Of a stretch of 46,484 nucleotides of DNA, positions 9,542-18,904 are shown one piece after another. The notes below the pieces were generated by a model that saw nothing but the letters and a program-made list of their open reading frames with translations, did no database searches and was not told where the DNA came from. A program made the position numbers and the translations under genes. Each line of letters starts with the position of its first letter. Within the stretch, counting starts at the first letter, position 1. Origin of the DNA: Proteiniphilum sp. UBA1403 (GTDB taxonomy: Bacteria; Bacteroidota; Bacteroidia; Bacteroidales; Dysgonomonadaceae); assembly GCA_002305715.1 (NCBI GenBank), contig DBQD01000036.1:145885-192368 (forward strand). The letters run 5' to 3'.

Positions 9542-12500
9542 ATGAACTTTTCAGAACTGAGTATTAAACGACCGGTATTGGCCACAGTGATGGTGTTGAT
9601 CATCATTATCTTTGGTTTGATAGGCTATACAAATCTGCCGGTGCGTGAGTACCCTAGCGTGGATAACCCCATCATTACGGTGCAGGTTTCCTACCCTGGC
9701 GCCAATGCCGAAGTAATTGAGAATCAAATAACTGAACCTCTAGAGCAAAATATTAACGGTATACCCGGTATCCGTTCGCTTACGAGTCGTAGTAGCCAAG
9801 GAAGTTCCCGTATCACGGTGGAATTTGAGCTGAGTGTTGACATGGAGACGGCTGCTAACGACGTAAGAGATAAGGTCTCTATAGCACAACGCTATTTGCC
9901 TCGTGATACAGACCCACCTACGGTATCGAAAGCTGATGCAGACTCCGATCCAATCATGCAGATTACGGTGCAAAGTCCGAACCGCTCGATGCTGGAGCTC
10001 TCGGAAATTGCAGACCTCACCGTAAAAGAGCGTTTGCAGACCATTTCGAATGTTAGTGCTGTCGAAATTTGGGGTGAATATCGCTATGCCATGAGATTGT
10101 GGCTCGATCCATTACGCATGGCAGCTTTCAACATTACTCCCATGGACATCAAGAATGCTCTTGATCGAGAAAATGTGGAACTTCCTGCTGGTAGTATCGA
10201 GGGTGATCATATATCGCAATCAATCCGCACCATGGGATTGATGCAGACGCCCGAGGATTTCAACAACCTGATTCTTATTGAAGACAATTTTAGAATCGTA
10301 CGATTCAAAGATGTTGGCTATGCTGAGTTGGATGCAGCAGACAGACAAAATATTCTCCGCAGGAATGGGATACCTATGGTGAGCTGTGTAATTGTTCCAC
10401 AACCTGGAGCCAACCACATCAACATAGCTGATGAGGTAAGGTTGAGAATGGAACAAATGAAAAAAGATCTGCCTGAGGATGTTATACTTGATGTGGCCTT
10501 TGATAATACCAAGTTTATAAGGGCCTCTATTAATGAAGTAAAAAGTACCGTGATTGAAGCATTTCTTCTTGTTGTATTTATTATCTTCGTTTTTCTTCGA
10601 AACTGGCGTGTGACATTAATCCCAACATTGGTAATACCCATATCTCTTATTGGCATCTTCTTTGTAATGTACCTTGCTGGTTTCTCTATTAACGTACTGT
10701 CAATGCTTGCTGTGGTACTTTCCGTTGGACTTGTGGTGGACGATTCGATTGTAGTGACTGAAAACATCTTCCAGAAAATTGAGTCGGGAATGGACCCTGA
10801 AGAAGCATCAATCATAGGATCCAAAGAAATTTTCTTCGCAGTGGTATCTACCACAATTACGTTGGTTGCTATCTTTTTTCCTATCGTGTTTCTGGAAGGT
10901 ATGACCGGTCGTTTGTTCCGTGAATTCAGTATTGTGATTTCGGGAGCAGTGATCATTTCAGCCTTTGTCGCTCTTTCTTTCGTACCGATGCTTTCCTCCA
11001 AATTACTGAAAAGCAATAAGAAGAAAAGTTGGTTTTACAATAAAACAGAGGTGTTTTTTATCGGGATGAACCATTTTTACGAAAAATATCTTCGATCATT
11101 TCTACAACATAAGTGGTATGTTATTCCTATCCTACTCATTTCGACTGTATTAATTATCATTTTATGGAGAATCATCCCTGCTGAAATGGCACCGTTGGAA
11201 GACCGCTCCCAAGTAACGATAAGAAGTACAGCCCCTGAAGGAGCTACATTTGAGTTTGTTAGAGATTATACAGATCGTATTTCGGAGATTGTCGACTCAA
11301 TAGCACCCGAAAGAGAATCGAACATCGTATTTACTCGCAGCGGCTTTAGCATGATACGTCTTGTTCTTCCAGATATGACCGAACGTGAACGGTCGCAAAT
11401 GGAGATTGCCGCAGAAATTACTCGTGGCGTTCGCAATGAAACTGCAGCGCGTGCATTCGTGCAACAACAATCGACTTTCGGTGGACGCCGTGGCGGTATG
11501 CCCATTCAATATGTTTTACAAGCACCCAACATTGAGAAACTACGGGAATTTCTTCCTCCACTCATGGAGAAGGTCAACCAAAGTCCCTACTTCCAAATGG
11601 CCGATGTAGATCTTAAGTTCACGAAACCGGAAACTAGAATCATTATCGATCGTGACAAAGCAGCAGTGCTGGGTGTGAGCACACGTGATATCGGACAAAC
11701 ACTTCAGTATGCACTCAGTGGTCAACGTATGGGTTACTTCTATATGAACGGAAAACAGTATCAGATTCTTGGGGAAATTAATAGACAGCAACGAAATACT
11801 CCTGTCGATCTAAAGACTATTTACATTAAAAACAACATCGGGCAAATGATTCAAATGGATAACTTAGTGAAATTGGAAGAGTCTGTAGCTCCACCAACAC
11901 TAAGTAGGTACAATCGTTTTAGTTCAGCGACATTAACTGCTGGCTTAGCTCCTGGTTATTCACTGGGTGAAGGACTAGAAGAAATGGACCGTATAGCGGC
12001 CGAGGTGCTCGATGATAGCTTTAGAACTGCTCTGGAGGGGGAATCGAGAAACTTCAAAGAGAGCTCCTCTAGCCTTTTATTTGCTTTTGGTCTGGCAATT
12101 GTCTTGATTTTCCTTATCATGGCAGCACAGTTTGAAAGCTTTAAAGACCCCTTTGTGATAATGTTCTCTGTGCCTATGGCTCTCTTTGGAGCACTACTGT
12201 TCATGTGGATTTTTGGGATAACAATGAACATCTACAGTCAGATCGGGATTATCATGCTCATCGGCCTTGTCACCAAGAATGGAATTCTGATTGTAGAGTT
12301 TGCCAACCAACGTCAACAAGCAGGACTCAACAAGCATAATGCAATTGTTGAAGCAGCTGTTCAACGTTTGCGACCCATTCTTATGACAAGTATTTCAACC
12401 ATCTTGGGATTGTTGCCGCTTGCATTTGCAACTGGCGAAGGAGCCAATGGCCGTATTGCCATGGGTACGGCTGTGGTTGGTGGACTGCTGATTTCTACAC

Positions 12501-12601
12501 TGCTTACCCTTTTTGTGGTACCAGTGATGTATACGTATCTTTCTACAGACCGGGAAATGAAAGTGAAAAAAAAATTAGAAGATAAATTGCATAATGTTTA
12601 A
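9542..12601 (+). CDS. RND multidrug efflux pump, AcrB/MexB type
   Basis: Inner-membrane proton-driven transporter of the HAE-1 group. I chose ATG 9542 (MNFSELSIKRPVLATV), giving 1019 residues, because RND pumps start with a short amphipathic segment just before TM1. A longer reading from 9503 would overlap the adaptor gene. Twelve TM segments and two large periplasmic loops are visible. The proton-relay residues are present: Asp400-Asp401 in GLVVDDSIVV (TM4) and Lys912 in TKNGILIVEFAN (TM10). It begins 7 bases after the adaptor and overlaps the TolC-like gene by 8 bases, so the three are translated together. Substrates could be drugs, dyes or bile-like compounds; the sequence does not say which. 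Confidence 0.96.
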   Translation: MNFSELSIKRPVLATVMVLIIIIFGLIGYTNLPVREYPSVDNPIITVQVSYPGANAEVIENQITEPLEQNINGIPGIRSLTSRSSQGSSRITVEFELSVDMETAANDVRDKVSIAQRYLPRDTDPPTVSKADADSDPIMQITVQSPNRSMLELSEIADLTVKERLQTISNVSAVEIWGEYRYAMRLWLDPLRMAAFNITPMDIKNALDRENVELPAGSIEGDHISQSIRTMGLMQTPEDFNNLILIEDNFRIVRFKDVGYAELDAADRQNILRRNGIPMVSCVIVPQPGANHINIADEVRLRMEQMKKDLPEDVILDVAFDNTKFIRASINEVKSTVIEAFLLVVFIIFVFLRNWRVTLIPTLVIPISLIGIFFVMYLAGFSINVLSMLAVVLSVGLVVDDSIVVTENIFQKIESGMDPEEASIIGSKEIFFAVVSTTITLVAIFFPIVFLEGMTGRLFREFSIVISGAVIISAFVALSFVPMLSSKLLKSNKKKSWFYNKTEVFFIGMNHFYEKYLRSFLQHKWYVIPILLISTVLIIILWRIIPAEMAPLEDRSQVTIRSTAPEGATFEFVRDYTDRISEIVDSIAPERESNIVFTRSGFSMIRLVLPDMTERERSQMEIAAEITRGVRNETAARAFVQQQSTFGGRRGGMPIQYVLQAPNIEKLREFLPPLMEKVNQSPYFQMADVDLKFTKPETRIIIDRDKAAVLGVSTRDIGQTLQYALSGQRMGYFYMNGKQYQILGEINRQQRNTPVDLKTIYIKNNIGQMIQMDNLVKLEESVAPPTLSRYNRFSSATLTAGLAPGYSLGEGLEEMDRIAAEVLDDSFRTALEGESRNFKESSSSLLFAFGLAIVLIFLIMAAQFESFKDPFVIMFSVPMALFGALLFMWIFGITMNIYSQIGIIMLIGLVTKNGILIVEFANQRQQAGLNKHNAIVEAAVQRLRPILMTSISTILGLLPLAFATGEGANGRIAMGTAVVGGLLISTLLTLFVVPVMYTYLSTDREMKVKKKLEDKLHNV

Positions 12602-13919
12602 ACGAATCATTATCATAGGGTTATTTACCTTTTTGCTTTTGCCTACCCTTTTGTTATCGCAAGAGGTGATGACGCTCCAGGATTGTCTTCGTAAAGGGTT
12701 GGAGAACAATTATGATTTACAAATCACTCGTAACGAAGCTTTGATCTCCGATAATAATGTTACACTTGGCAATGCGGGATATTTACCGAGTGTGTCATTA
12801 AGCAGCGGGTACAACCAGCGCATCAGCAACAGCGATCAGTTTACAAGAGATGGTGGTGAAACGGTACAGACTCGCAATGCTTCAACAGGAACAACCGATG
12901 CGGGAATAAACCTCAACTGGACACTTTTTGAAGGATTCCGTGTACAAACTAACTATAAACGTCTGCAAGAGCTTCAGTCTATCGGAGAACTAAATAGCCG
13001 TTTGGCAATAGAAAACTTTATTGCAAACCTCACTGCTGAATATTATAATTACGTACAACAGCTGTTGAGACTAAACAACCTAAAATATGCAGTGGCGCTC
13101 TCAAAAGAACGACTACGCATTGTGGAGGCACGTTATCAAGTGGGGTCTCTTTCGCGACTCGACTTGCAACAGGCTCGGGTATACTTCAATGCCGACAGTT
13201 CTCAGTTGATTCAACAATATGAAATACTACACCGCTCACGTATCATGCTAAATGAAATGATGGGTGGAGATGTGGATTACATCTTTACGGCACAGGATAG
13301 CACCATTCTATTCGATGCATCACTTTCAAAAGAACAATTACTCGATGCCACATTAAACTACAACACCGGATTGCTTCTCACTGAAAAAAACAAACTGCTG
13401 AGTGAACTAGAACTAAAAAATCTTCAGAGTCGCAAATATCCTTATCTTCGTCTAAATGGAGGATATGGTTTTACTCATTATGATTATAGCAGTGGCACTT
13501 TCGACAGGCAACGGACTTGGGGTCCAACTTTCGGTGTAACATTAGGATATACACTCTTCGACGGTTTCAACCGCAAAAGGGAGCAACAGAATGCGAAAAT
13601 AACCATTCAAAACAGGGAACTTCAAATTGAGCAGCGGAAATTAGCTTTGCAAAGCGACTTTGCCAATATGTGGATTGCTTACCAGAACAACATGGAGCTG
13701 ACTATCCTCGAAACAGAAAGTCTCGAAAATGCAGAGCTCAATTACGAGATCGCGATGGAGCGTTATAAGATTGGCGACTTGTCTGGACTTGAATTGCGTG
13801 AAGCTCAAAATAGTTTGTTAGAAGCTGAACAACGTCTGCTCACTGCACAATACAATACCAAGATGTACGAAATTTCACTGTTACAGATTAGTGGGAAAAT
13901 AGGGAAGTATTTAGAGTAA
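12594..13919 (+). CDS. TolC-family outer-membrane efflux channel
   Basis: 441 residues with a signal peptide (LFTFLLLPTLLLSQ) followed by two TolC-type repeats (OEP domain): long coiled-coil helices such as EALISDNNVTLGNAGYLPSV and later the matching half around 240-430, with the conserved DLQQARV and SGLELREAQNSLLEAEQ segments. It forms the trimeric outer-membrane exit duct for the RND pump encoded immediately upstream; the genes overlap by 8 bases. A plain outer-membrane channel without a lipobox. Confidence 0.94.
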   Translation: MFKRIIIIGLFTFLLLPTLLLSQEVMTLQDCLRKGLENNYDLQITRNEALISDNNVTLGNAGYLPSVSLSSGYNQRISNSDQFTRDGGETVQTRNASTGTTDAGINLNWTLFEGFRVQTNYKRLQELQSIGELNSRLAIENFIANLTAEYYNYVQQLLRLNNLKYAVALSKERLRIVEARYQVGSLSRLDLQQARVYFNADSSQLIQQYEILHRSRIMLNEMMGGDVDYIFTAQDSTILFDASLSKEQLLDATLNYNTGLLLTEKNKLLSELELKNLQSRKYPYLRLNGGYGFTHYDYSSGTFDRQRTWGPTFGVTLGYTLFDGFNRKREQQNAKITIQNRELQIEQRKLALQSDFANMWIAYQNNMELTILETESLENAELNYEIAMERYKIGDLSGLELREAQNSLLEAEQRLLTAQYNTKMYEISLLQISGKIGKYLE

Positions 13920-13991
13920 AAAATAGGAATCTACCTTTATTTATATCAAAACCTTTTTTACTTACGAACAGTAAATTGATATTTTTGTACC

Positions 13992-15287
13992 TCATAAATT
14001 CAACGCTCTCTTTGACAAGAAAGTCTGAATTACTCCTCGCACCAATAAATATAGAATAAAAGAGAACCAAAGACCGTTGTTTCCCCATAAGGGAGTCAAA
14101 ATGTAATAACTCGTAAAGAAGACCAAAGCAGAAATAATCATTGTATTGCGCATTTCTTTCGATGCTGTTGCTCCAATAAAGATACCGTCCCATAAGAATG
14201 CAGCAAAGCCGGCTAAAGGGATGAGCAACGTCCAAAACAAGTACGTTTTGGTGCTTTCAATTATTTGACTGTCATTTGTCAGTATCTGCAAAATCTGTTC
14301 CGGAAAGATCAGGTAAAGGAGCATGGCTGTAATGCTCACACTTATACCCCAGAAAAAAACACGCTTGATCATTACCATCATATGAAATGGACTTTTTGCT
14401 CCCACATATCTGCCAGTAAGAGCTTCTGCAGCATAGGCAAACCCATCCATGAAGTAGGAGAAAAGCATAAAGAACTGCATTAACAGAGCATTCACCGCGA
14501 GAATTGTCTCTCCCATTCCCGAGGATGCAAAGGTAAAAAAGGTTGTAACAAGTGTCAACAGAAAAGCTCGGACAAAAACATCTGCATTGACTTTAAAATA
14601 TAACTGAATCGATTGCCTATTCCATATCGTTTTTCGGTGTATATATTTTCGTAAGCGTCGATAATAGCGCCACCACAACAAGATGGCAACAAGAAAGGAG
14701 ATGAACTGTGATAACACAGTACCAAGTGCAATACCTATTATCTTCATTCCGAAGACAAAGACAAAAAGTGCACTCAACAAAATGTTCAATACATTGTTCA
14801 GAATTGCCACAATCATTGGGTACTTTGCATTTTGCATACCGATAAACCATCCCTTTAAAGCATACAATCCCAGAACAGCCGGTGCACCCCATATTACGAT
14901 GCGAAAATATGTCTTAACATGAAGTACAGACTCGGGACCAGAATGAATCAGTGAAAAAGCAAATTTGCCGATGGGAAATTGCAAAATCACAATCAATACT
15001 CCTATTCCTAGACCAATGGTAAGTGATCGGATAAAAACATTCATCACCTCCTCCATATTTCGTGCACCATAAGCTTGGGAAGCAAATCCACTGGAACTCA
15101 TCCGTAGAAATCCAAAATTCCAATAGATCAAATTAAATATATTTGCACCAAGAGCAATTGCACCAATATAAACGGCAGAACCTAAACGACCAGCCAATGC
15201 TATATCAATCATACCCAATAAGGGAACAGTAATGTTCGTTATTATATTGGGAAGTGCAAGATTGAATATTTTTTTGTCCATTTTCAT
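13992..15287 (-). CDS. MATE-family exporter, DinF-like
   Basis: A 431-residue integral membrane protein with about 12 TM segments in two homologous halves, typical of cation-coupled MATE multidrug exporters of the DinF branch. Its first helix reads FNLALPNIITNITVPLLGMID and is followed by LAGRLGSAVYIGAIALGANIF. An exact -7 box lies at 15293-15300 on this strand, only 5 bases before the first ATG. The mRNA would therefore be nearly leaderless with this start; the second Met (15281, MDKKIFNL) would leave a more usual N-terminus. It converges on the efflux operon, so two different exporters lie end to end. Substrate unknown. Confidence 0.9.
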   Translation of the reverse strand: MKMDKKIFNLALPNIITNITVPLLGMIDIALAGRLGSAVYIGAIALGANIFNLIYWNFGFLRMSSSGFASQAYGARNMEEVMNVFIRSLTIGLGIGVLIVILQFPIGKFAFSLIHSGPESVLHVKTYFRIVIWGAPAVLGLYALKGWFIGMQNAKYPMIVAILNNVLNILLSALFVFVFGMKIIGIALGTVLSQFISFLVAILLWWRYYRRLRKYIHRKTIWNRQSIQLYFKVNADVFVRAFLLTLVTTFFTFASSGMGETILAVNALLMQFFMLFSYFMDGFAYAAEALTGRYVGAKSPFHMMVMIKRVFFWGISVSITAMLLYLIFPEQILQILTNDSQIIESTKTYLFWTLLIPLAGFAAFLWDGIFIGATASKEMRNTMIISALVFFTSYYILTPLWGNNGLWFSFILYLLVRGVIQTFLSKRALNL

Positions 15288-15292
15288 CGATA

Positions 15293-15300
15293 CAAAAGTA
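15293..15300 (-). promoter_or_regulatory. Probable -7 element of the MATE gene
   Basis: Reads TACTTTTG on the minus strand, an exact TAnnTTTG match. Its position bears on the MATE start, because transcription would begin at about the first ATG (15287). No TTG at ideal spacing is seen upstream. Confidence 0.4.
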
Positions 15301-15413
15301 AGGCAAAAAAAGGAGAATATAGCTCAAGCATAGTTTTCCTGAAAACGAGATATAGTAAGAAAACATTTTATTATTTGAAACAATTAATTGGAAAAGTTAT
15401 ACATTCTTTTTTG

Positions 15414-15421
15414 TAACTTTG
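15414..15421 (+). promoter_or_regulatory. Possible promoter of the V-type ATPase operon
   Basis: TAACTTTG matches TAnnTTTG exactly. A TTG at 15388-15390 lies 23 bases upstream, somewhat too far. It would give a leader of about 100 bases before ntpE; no riboswitch-like structure is evident in that leader beyond a short CCTC/GAGG inverted pair. Confidence 0.4.
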
Positions 15422-15527
15422 TCTTCCATTTAAAAATCCCTCCAAATCAGAGAGGTATTGTGCTAGCACATCAACTTAAAGAGCTTAAAATGTAATCCCG
15501 GAAAATAAAAAAAACGTACAACATATT

Positions 15528-16115
15528 ATGGACAAAATTCAGGAACTCACTTCCAAACTCTATTCTGAAGGTGTTGAAAAAGGCAGGGAGGAAGCCGATA
15601 AAATTGTAGCAGCTGCATATTCCCAAAGGGAGCAAATTTTAAAAGAAGCTAAAGAGAATGCCAACGAAATTATTACAATGGCAAAAAAAGAAGCCGCAGA
15701 ATTGAAAGAACATACTGAGGCAGAATTAAAACTTTACGCTTCTCAATCATCGGCAGCACTAAAATCAGAGATTACCAACCTGGTAACCAACAAACTGGCT
15801 ACCATGAACGTGAAAGCGGCTACAGCCGACACAACATTCATGCAACAACTCATTGTAGAAATCGTAAACAACTGGGCTGAAAAAGGGAAATTAACTGTGG
15901 GAGTTGCCGATGCAGTTGCATTAGAATCTTACATTGCTTCAAATGCCAAACAACTGCTGGACGAAGGTTTAAAAATTGAATCAGTGAATGGTATTGATAC
16001 CGGATTCATCCTTTCACCAGCAGACGGATCTTATAAAGTGAAATTTGGAGAGGCCGAATTCATAGCATATTTCAAAGAATTCTTGCGACCAACCATACAA
16101 AAACTTCTTTTTTAA
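15528..16115 (+). CDS. ntpE: V/A-type ATPase subunit E (peripheral stalk)
   Basis: 195 residues. The first half is a long charged helix (VEKGREEADKIVAAAYSQRE onward to about residue 85), and the second half a globular alpha/beta domain, the standard layout of V-ATPase subunit E, which forms the peripheral stalk clamping the catalytic head. In most V/A-ATPases it pairs with a G/H helix subunit; no gene for such a partner is visible here. First gene of a seven-gene operon; the next gene begins 10 bases after its stop. Confidence 0.85.
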   Translation: MDKIQELTSKLYSEGVEKGREEADKIVAAAYSQREQILKEAKENANEIITMAKKEAAELKEHTEAELKLYASQSSAALKSEITNLVTNKLATMNVKAATADTTFMQQLIVEIVNNWAEKGKLTVGVADAVALESYIASNAKQLLDEGLKIESVNGIDTGFILSPADGSYKVKFGEAEFIAYFKEFLRPTIQKLLF

Positions 16116-16125
16116 GAATTAACAT

Positions 16126-16980
16126 ATGTTATTCCAAAACCAATACTACTATTTTGTTGCCGGACTGCCCGACTTTTCTTTCGACAGCACAAGACTCCCA
16201 TTTACTGTTGCGGAGTTTAGAGGCATGATGGATGAGGTATTGAAACGAAGCGATCGTAATCTATTTCACAAATACTTTCTGAAATATGATAATGAAAACC
16301 TGCTAAAACTACTGAAAGACAAAAATGAGTCTATCAATCCAATTGGAGAACTTTCTCGTGCGGAGATACTTGAGGTAGTTACAAAGGTGAAAGAGGATCT
16401 ACCAGTTAAGGATATAAAAGTACCGCCTTACTTCGAAACGTATATTAAAAAATGGTTGAGTGAGGAGAATCCTAATGAAGGAGGCCGTATTTGGGAAGAT
16501 ATGCTTTCTTCTCTCTATATGGATTACGGTTTAGAGGTAAAAAACAGTCTTATATCAGGATGGTTTGAACTCAACCTAAATATTGGAAATGTATTAACGG
16601 CTATCTACGCCCGAAAATATGGCATTGAGGTATCACAATTTATTGTAGGTAACAACAATATCGCCAAACTTATCAAAGAACATACTACGTTACGCGACTT
16701 TGGACTTAGTCATGAATTAGAATATTATGATACTTTGTTACGTATAGCAGAAGATTCCGACATCTATGATCGTGAACGAAAACTTGATAAATTACGATGG
16801 GACTGGCTCGATGAACACACCGTTTTCGACTACTTCAACATCGATTATCTCTTTGCATACCTTTGTAAACTACAGATACTTGAGCGCTGGGTAAATCTTA
16901 ACGCTGAGGAGGGTGAGCGTGTTTTCAGAGAAATGATCAGCAATTTGAAAAATGAAACAAAAATTCCAGAGGATCTTTAA
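16126..16980 (+). CDS. DUF2764 protein of V-type ATPase operon, possible subunit C equivalent
   Basis: A 284-residue soluble, largely helical protein of the DUF2764 family, recognised from its N-terminal QYYYFVAGLPDFSFD motif and its position between ntpE and ntpA. It has no signal peptide and no TM segment. By eye it shares features with the AC39/subunit C family: a middle segment FELNLNIGNVLTAIYARKYG resembling the E-x-D-x-x-N-x-x-x-x-x-R-x-K pattern, and a C-terminal segment (FNIDYLFAYLCKLQILERWV) resembling the YL-x-x-K-x-x-E pattern of subunit C. Subunit C joins the rotor ring to the central stalk, and no recognised subunit C gene is present in this operon, so a replacement role is reasonable. 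This is inference; the annotated family has no proven function known to me. Confidence 0.8.
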   Translation: MLFQNQYYYFVAGLPDFSFDSTRLPFTVAEFRGMMDEVLKRSDRNLFHKYFLKYDNENLLKLLKDKNESINPIGELSRAEILEVVTKVKEDLPVKDIKVPPYFETYIKKWLSEENPNEGGRIWEDMLSSLYMDYGLEVKNSLISGWFELNLNIGNVLTAIYARKYGIEVSQFIVGNNNIAKLIKEHTTLRDFGLSHELEYYDTLLRIAEDSDIYDRERKLDKLRWDWLDEHTVFDYFNIDYLFAYLCKLQILERWVNLNAEEGERVFREMISNLKNETKIPEDL

Positions 16981-17081
16981 TACGTAGTATAAAACTATAC
17001 ACATTTTTTTTAGCACAGTTTCTACACAGTGGCAGTTGTGCCAGAATAAACCATTAATAGCGACAGTATAAAGCAGTATAT

Positions 17082-18845
17082 ATGTTAACAAAAGGAACAG
17101 TAAAAGGAATCATATCTAACCTTGTGATTGTGGAAGTGGATGGCCCTGTTTCACAAAATGAGATTGCATACATCAATCTGGATGGAACTAAACTGATGGC
17201 AGAGGTTATTAAAGTAGTGGGTAAAAATGTCAACATTCAGGTATTTGAAAGTACACGGGGATTGACTGTTGGTGCAGAAGTAGAATTCCAGGGTCACATG
17301 CTTGAAGTGATTCTTGGTCCAGGTCTTCTACAGCGTAATCTCGATGGTCTGGAAAATGATCTCGACAAGATGGAAGGTGTCTTCTTGAAAAGAGGAGATT
17401 ATACATTCCCTCTAGATGAGGAAAAGTTATGGCACTTTAAGCCAATTGCAAAAGTTGGAGATCGTGTTACAGCAGGTTCTTGGTTAGGTGAAGTGGATGA
17501 GAATTATCAACCACACAAGATAATGGTTCCCTTTGTAATGAAAAGCGAATACACCATTAAAAGTATCATTGATGAAGGTGATTTCAATATATTTACTACG
17601 GTAGCAGTTGTTACCGATCAGGAAGGTAAAGAGACCGCTATCAACATGATACAACGATGGCCGGTTAAAGTACCCATCACTGTATACAAGGAGAAACACA
17701 GACCTTTCAAGTTATTAGAGACAGGTGTACGTTCGATTGATACGTTAAATCCAATTGTGGAAGGAGGTACAGGATTTATTCCTGGAGCCTTCGGAACAGG
17801 AAAAACGGTGCTTCAACATGCTATATCAAAACAAGCAGAAGCCGATATTGTAATTATTGCAGCTTGTGGCGAACGAGCCAATGAGGTGGTTGAGATCTTT
17901 ACCGAGTTCCCAGAACTAGTAGATCCACATACTGGACGCAAACTGATGGAACGTACCATTATTGTTGCCAACACTTCAAACATGCCGGTTGCAGCACGTG
18001 AAGCATCGGTATATACTGCAATGACCATTGGTGAGTATTACCGCTCAATGGGACTTAAAGTATTGCTGATGGCAGACTCTACCTCACGCTGGGCACAGGC
18101 GTTACGTGAAATGAGTAATCGACTGGAGGAACTACCTGGACCAGATGCATTCCCTATGGACCTTTCAGCAACAATCTCAAACTTTTACGGTCGTGCAGGG
18201 CATGTAAAATTGAACAATGGAGCAGAAGGATCTATAACATTTATTGGTACAGTTTCACCTGCTGGGGGGAACCTCAAAGAACCTGTGACAGAAAACACCA
18301 AAAAGGTAGCGCGTTGTTTCTATGCATTGGAACAGGAACGAGCAGATAAAAAACGTTATCCTGCTATTAATCCAATAGAATCATACTCCAAGTACATCGA
18401 ATATCCAGAATTTGAGAAATATATATCAGATCATATTGCCTCAGACTGGACGGAAAAAGTGAGTGAAATAAAAACACGTTTATTACGAGGAAAGGAGATA
18501 GCAGAACAAATCAATATCTTGGGCGACGATGGTGTACCGGTAGATTATCATGTTACATTCTGGAAGTCAGAGCTAATCGATTTTATTGTTCTACAGCAAG
18601 ATGCATTCGACGATGTGGATGCAGTAACACCAATAGAACGCCAAAAAAATATATTGGATTTAGTTGTTGAAGTTTGTCGCACCGATTTTGAATTCGACAA
18701 TTTCAATCAAGTTGCCATCTTTTTTAAGGAATTGATCAATATTGGCAGACAAATGAACTATGCCAAGTATAAATCAGACAAATTCAACCAATATCAAGAA
18801 CAGTTAAGAGAACTAGTAAAACAAAATGCAGTAGTTTTTAAATAA
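17082..18845 (+). CDS. ntpA: V/A-type ATPase catalytic subunit A
   Basis: 587 residues, the normal length for the catalytic A subunit, which hydrolyses or makes ATP in the A3B3 head. It has the N-terminal beta barrel, the A-specific non-homologous insert (about 115-195), the nucleotide-binding domain with P-loop GAFGTGKT (235-242; most family members have Ser in place of the first Thr), the ADSTSRWAQALRE motif and the C-terminal helical domain. A 101-base gap separates it from the DUF2764 gene; I see no convincing promoter in the gap, only a short GCACA/TGTGC inverted pair. Followed after 59 bases by ntpB. Confidence 0.97.
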   Translation: MLTKGTVKGIISNLVIVEVDGPVSQNEIAYINLDGTKLMAEVIKVVGKNVNIQVFESTRGLTVGAEVEFQGHMLEVILGPGLLQRNLDGLENDLDKMEGVFLKRGDYTFPLDEEKLWHFKPIAKVGDRVTAGSWLGEVDENYQPHKIMVPFVMKSEYTIKSIIDEGDFNIFTTVAVVTDQEGKETAINMIQRWPVKVPITVYKEKHRPFKLLETGVRSIDTLNPIVEGGTGFIPGAFGTGKTVLQHAISKQAEADIVIIAACGERANEVVEIFTEFPELVDPHTGRKLMERTIIVANTSNMPVAAREASVYTAMTIGEYYRSMGLKVLLMADSTSRWAQALREMSNRLEELPGPDAFPMDLSATISNFYGRAGHVKLNNGAEGSITFIGTVSPAGGNLKEPVTENTKKVARCFYALEQERADKKRYPAINPIESYSKYIEYPEFEKYISDHIASDWTEKVSEIKTRLLRGKEIAEQINILGDDGVPVDYHVTFWKSELIDFIVLQQDAFDDVDAVTPIERQKNILDLVVEVCRTDFEFDNFNQVAIFFKELINIGRQMNYAKYKSDKFNQYQEQLRELVKQNAVVFK

Positions 18846-18904
18846 CTATTCATTGGTGACATGTCTTACATTATTAATGTGAACTATAATTAAATTAAGG
18901 TATA

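Noticed and set aside
10318..11016. Long minus-strand open frame of 232 codons inside the RND pump gene
   Set aside because: It lies wholly within a well-supported coding gene, has low-complexity Thr/Ser/Ile composition typical of antisense reading, and no family features.
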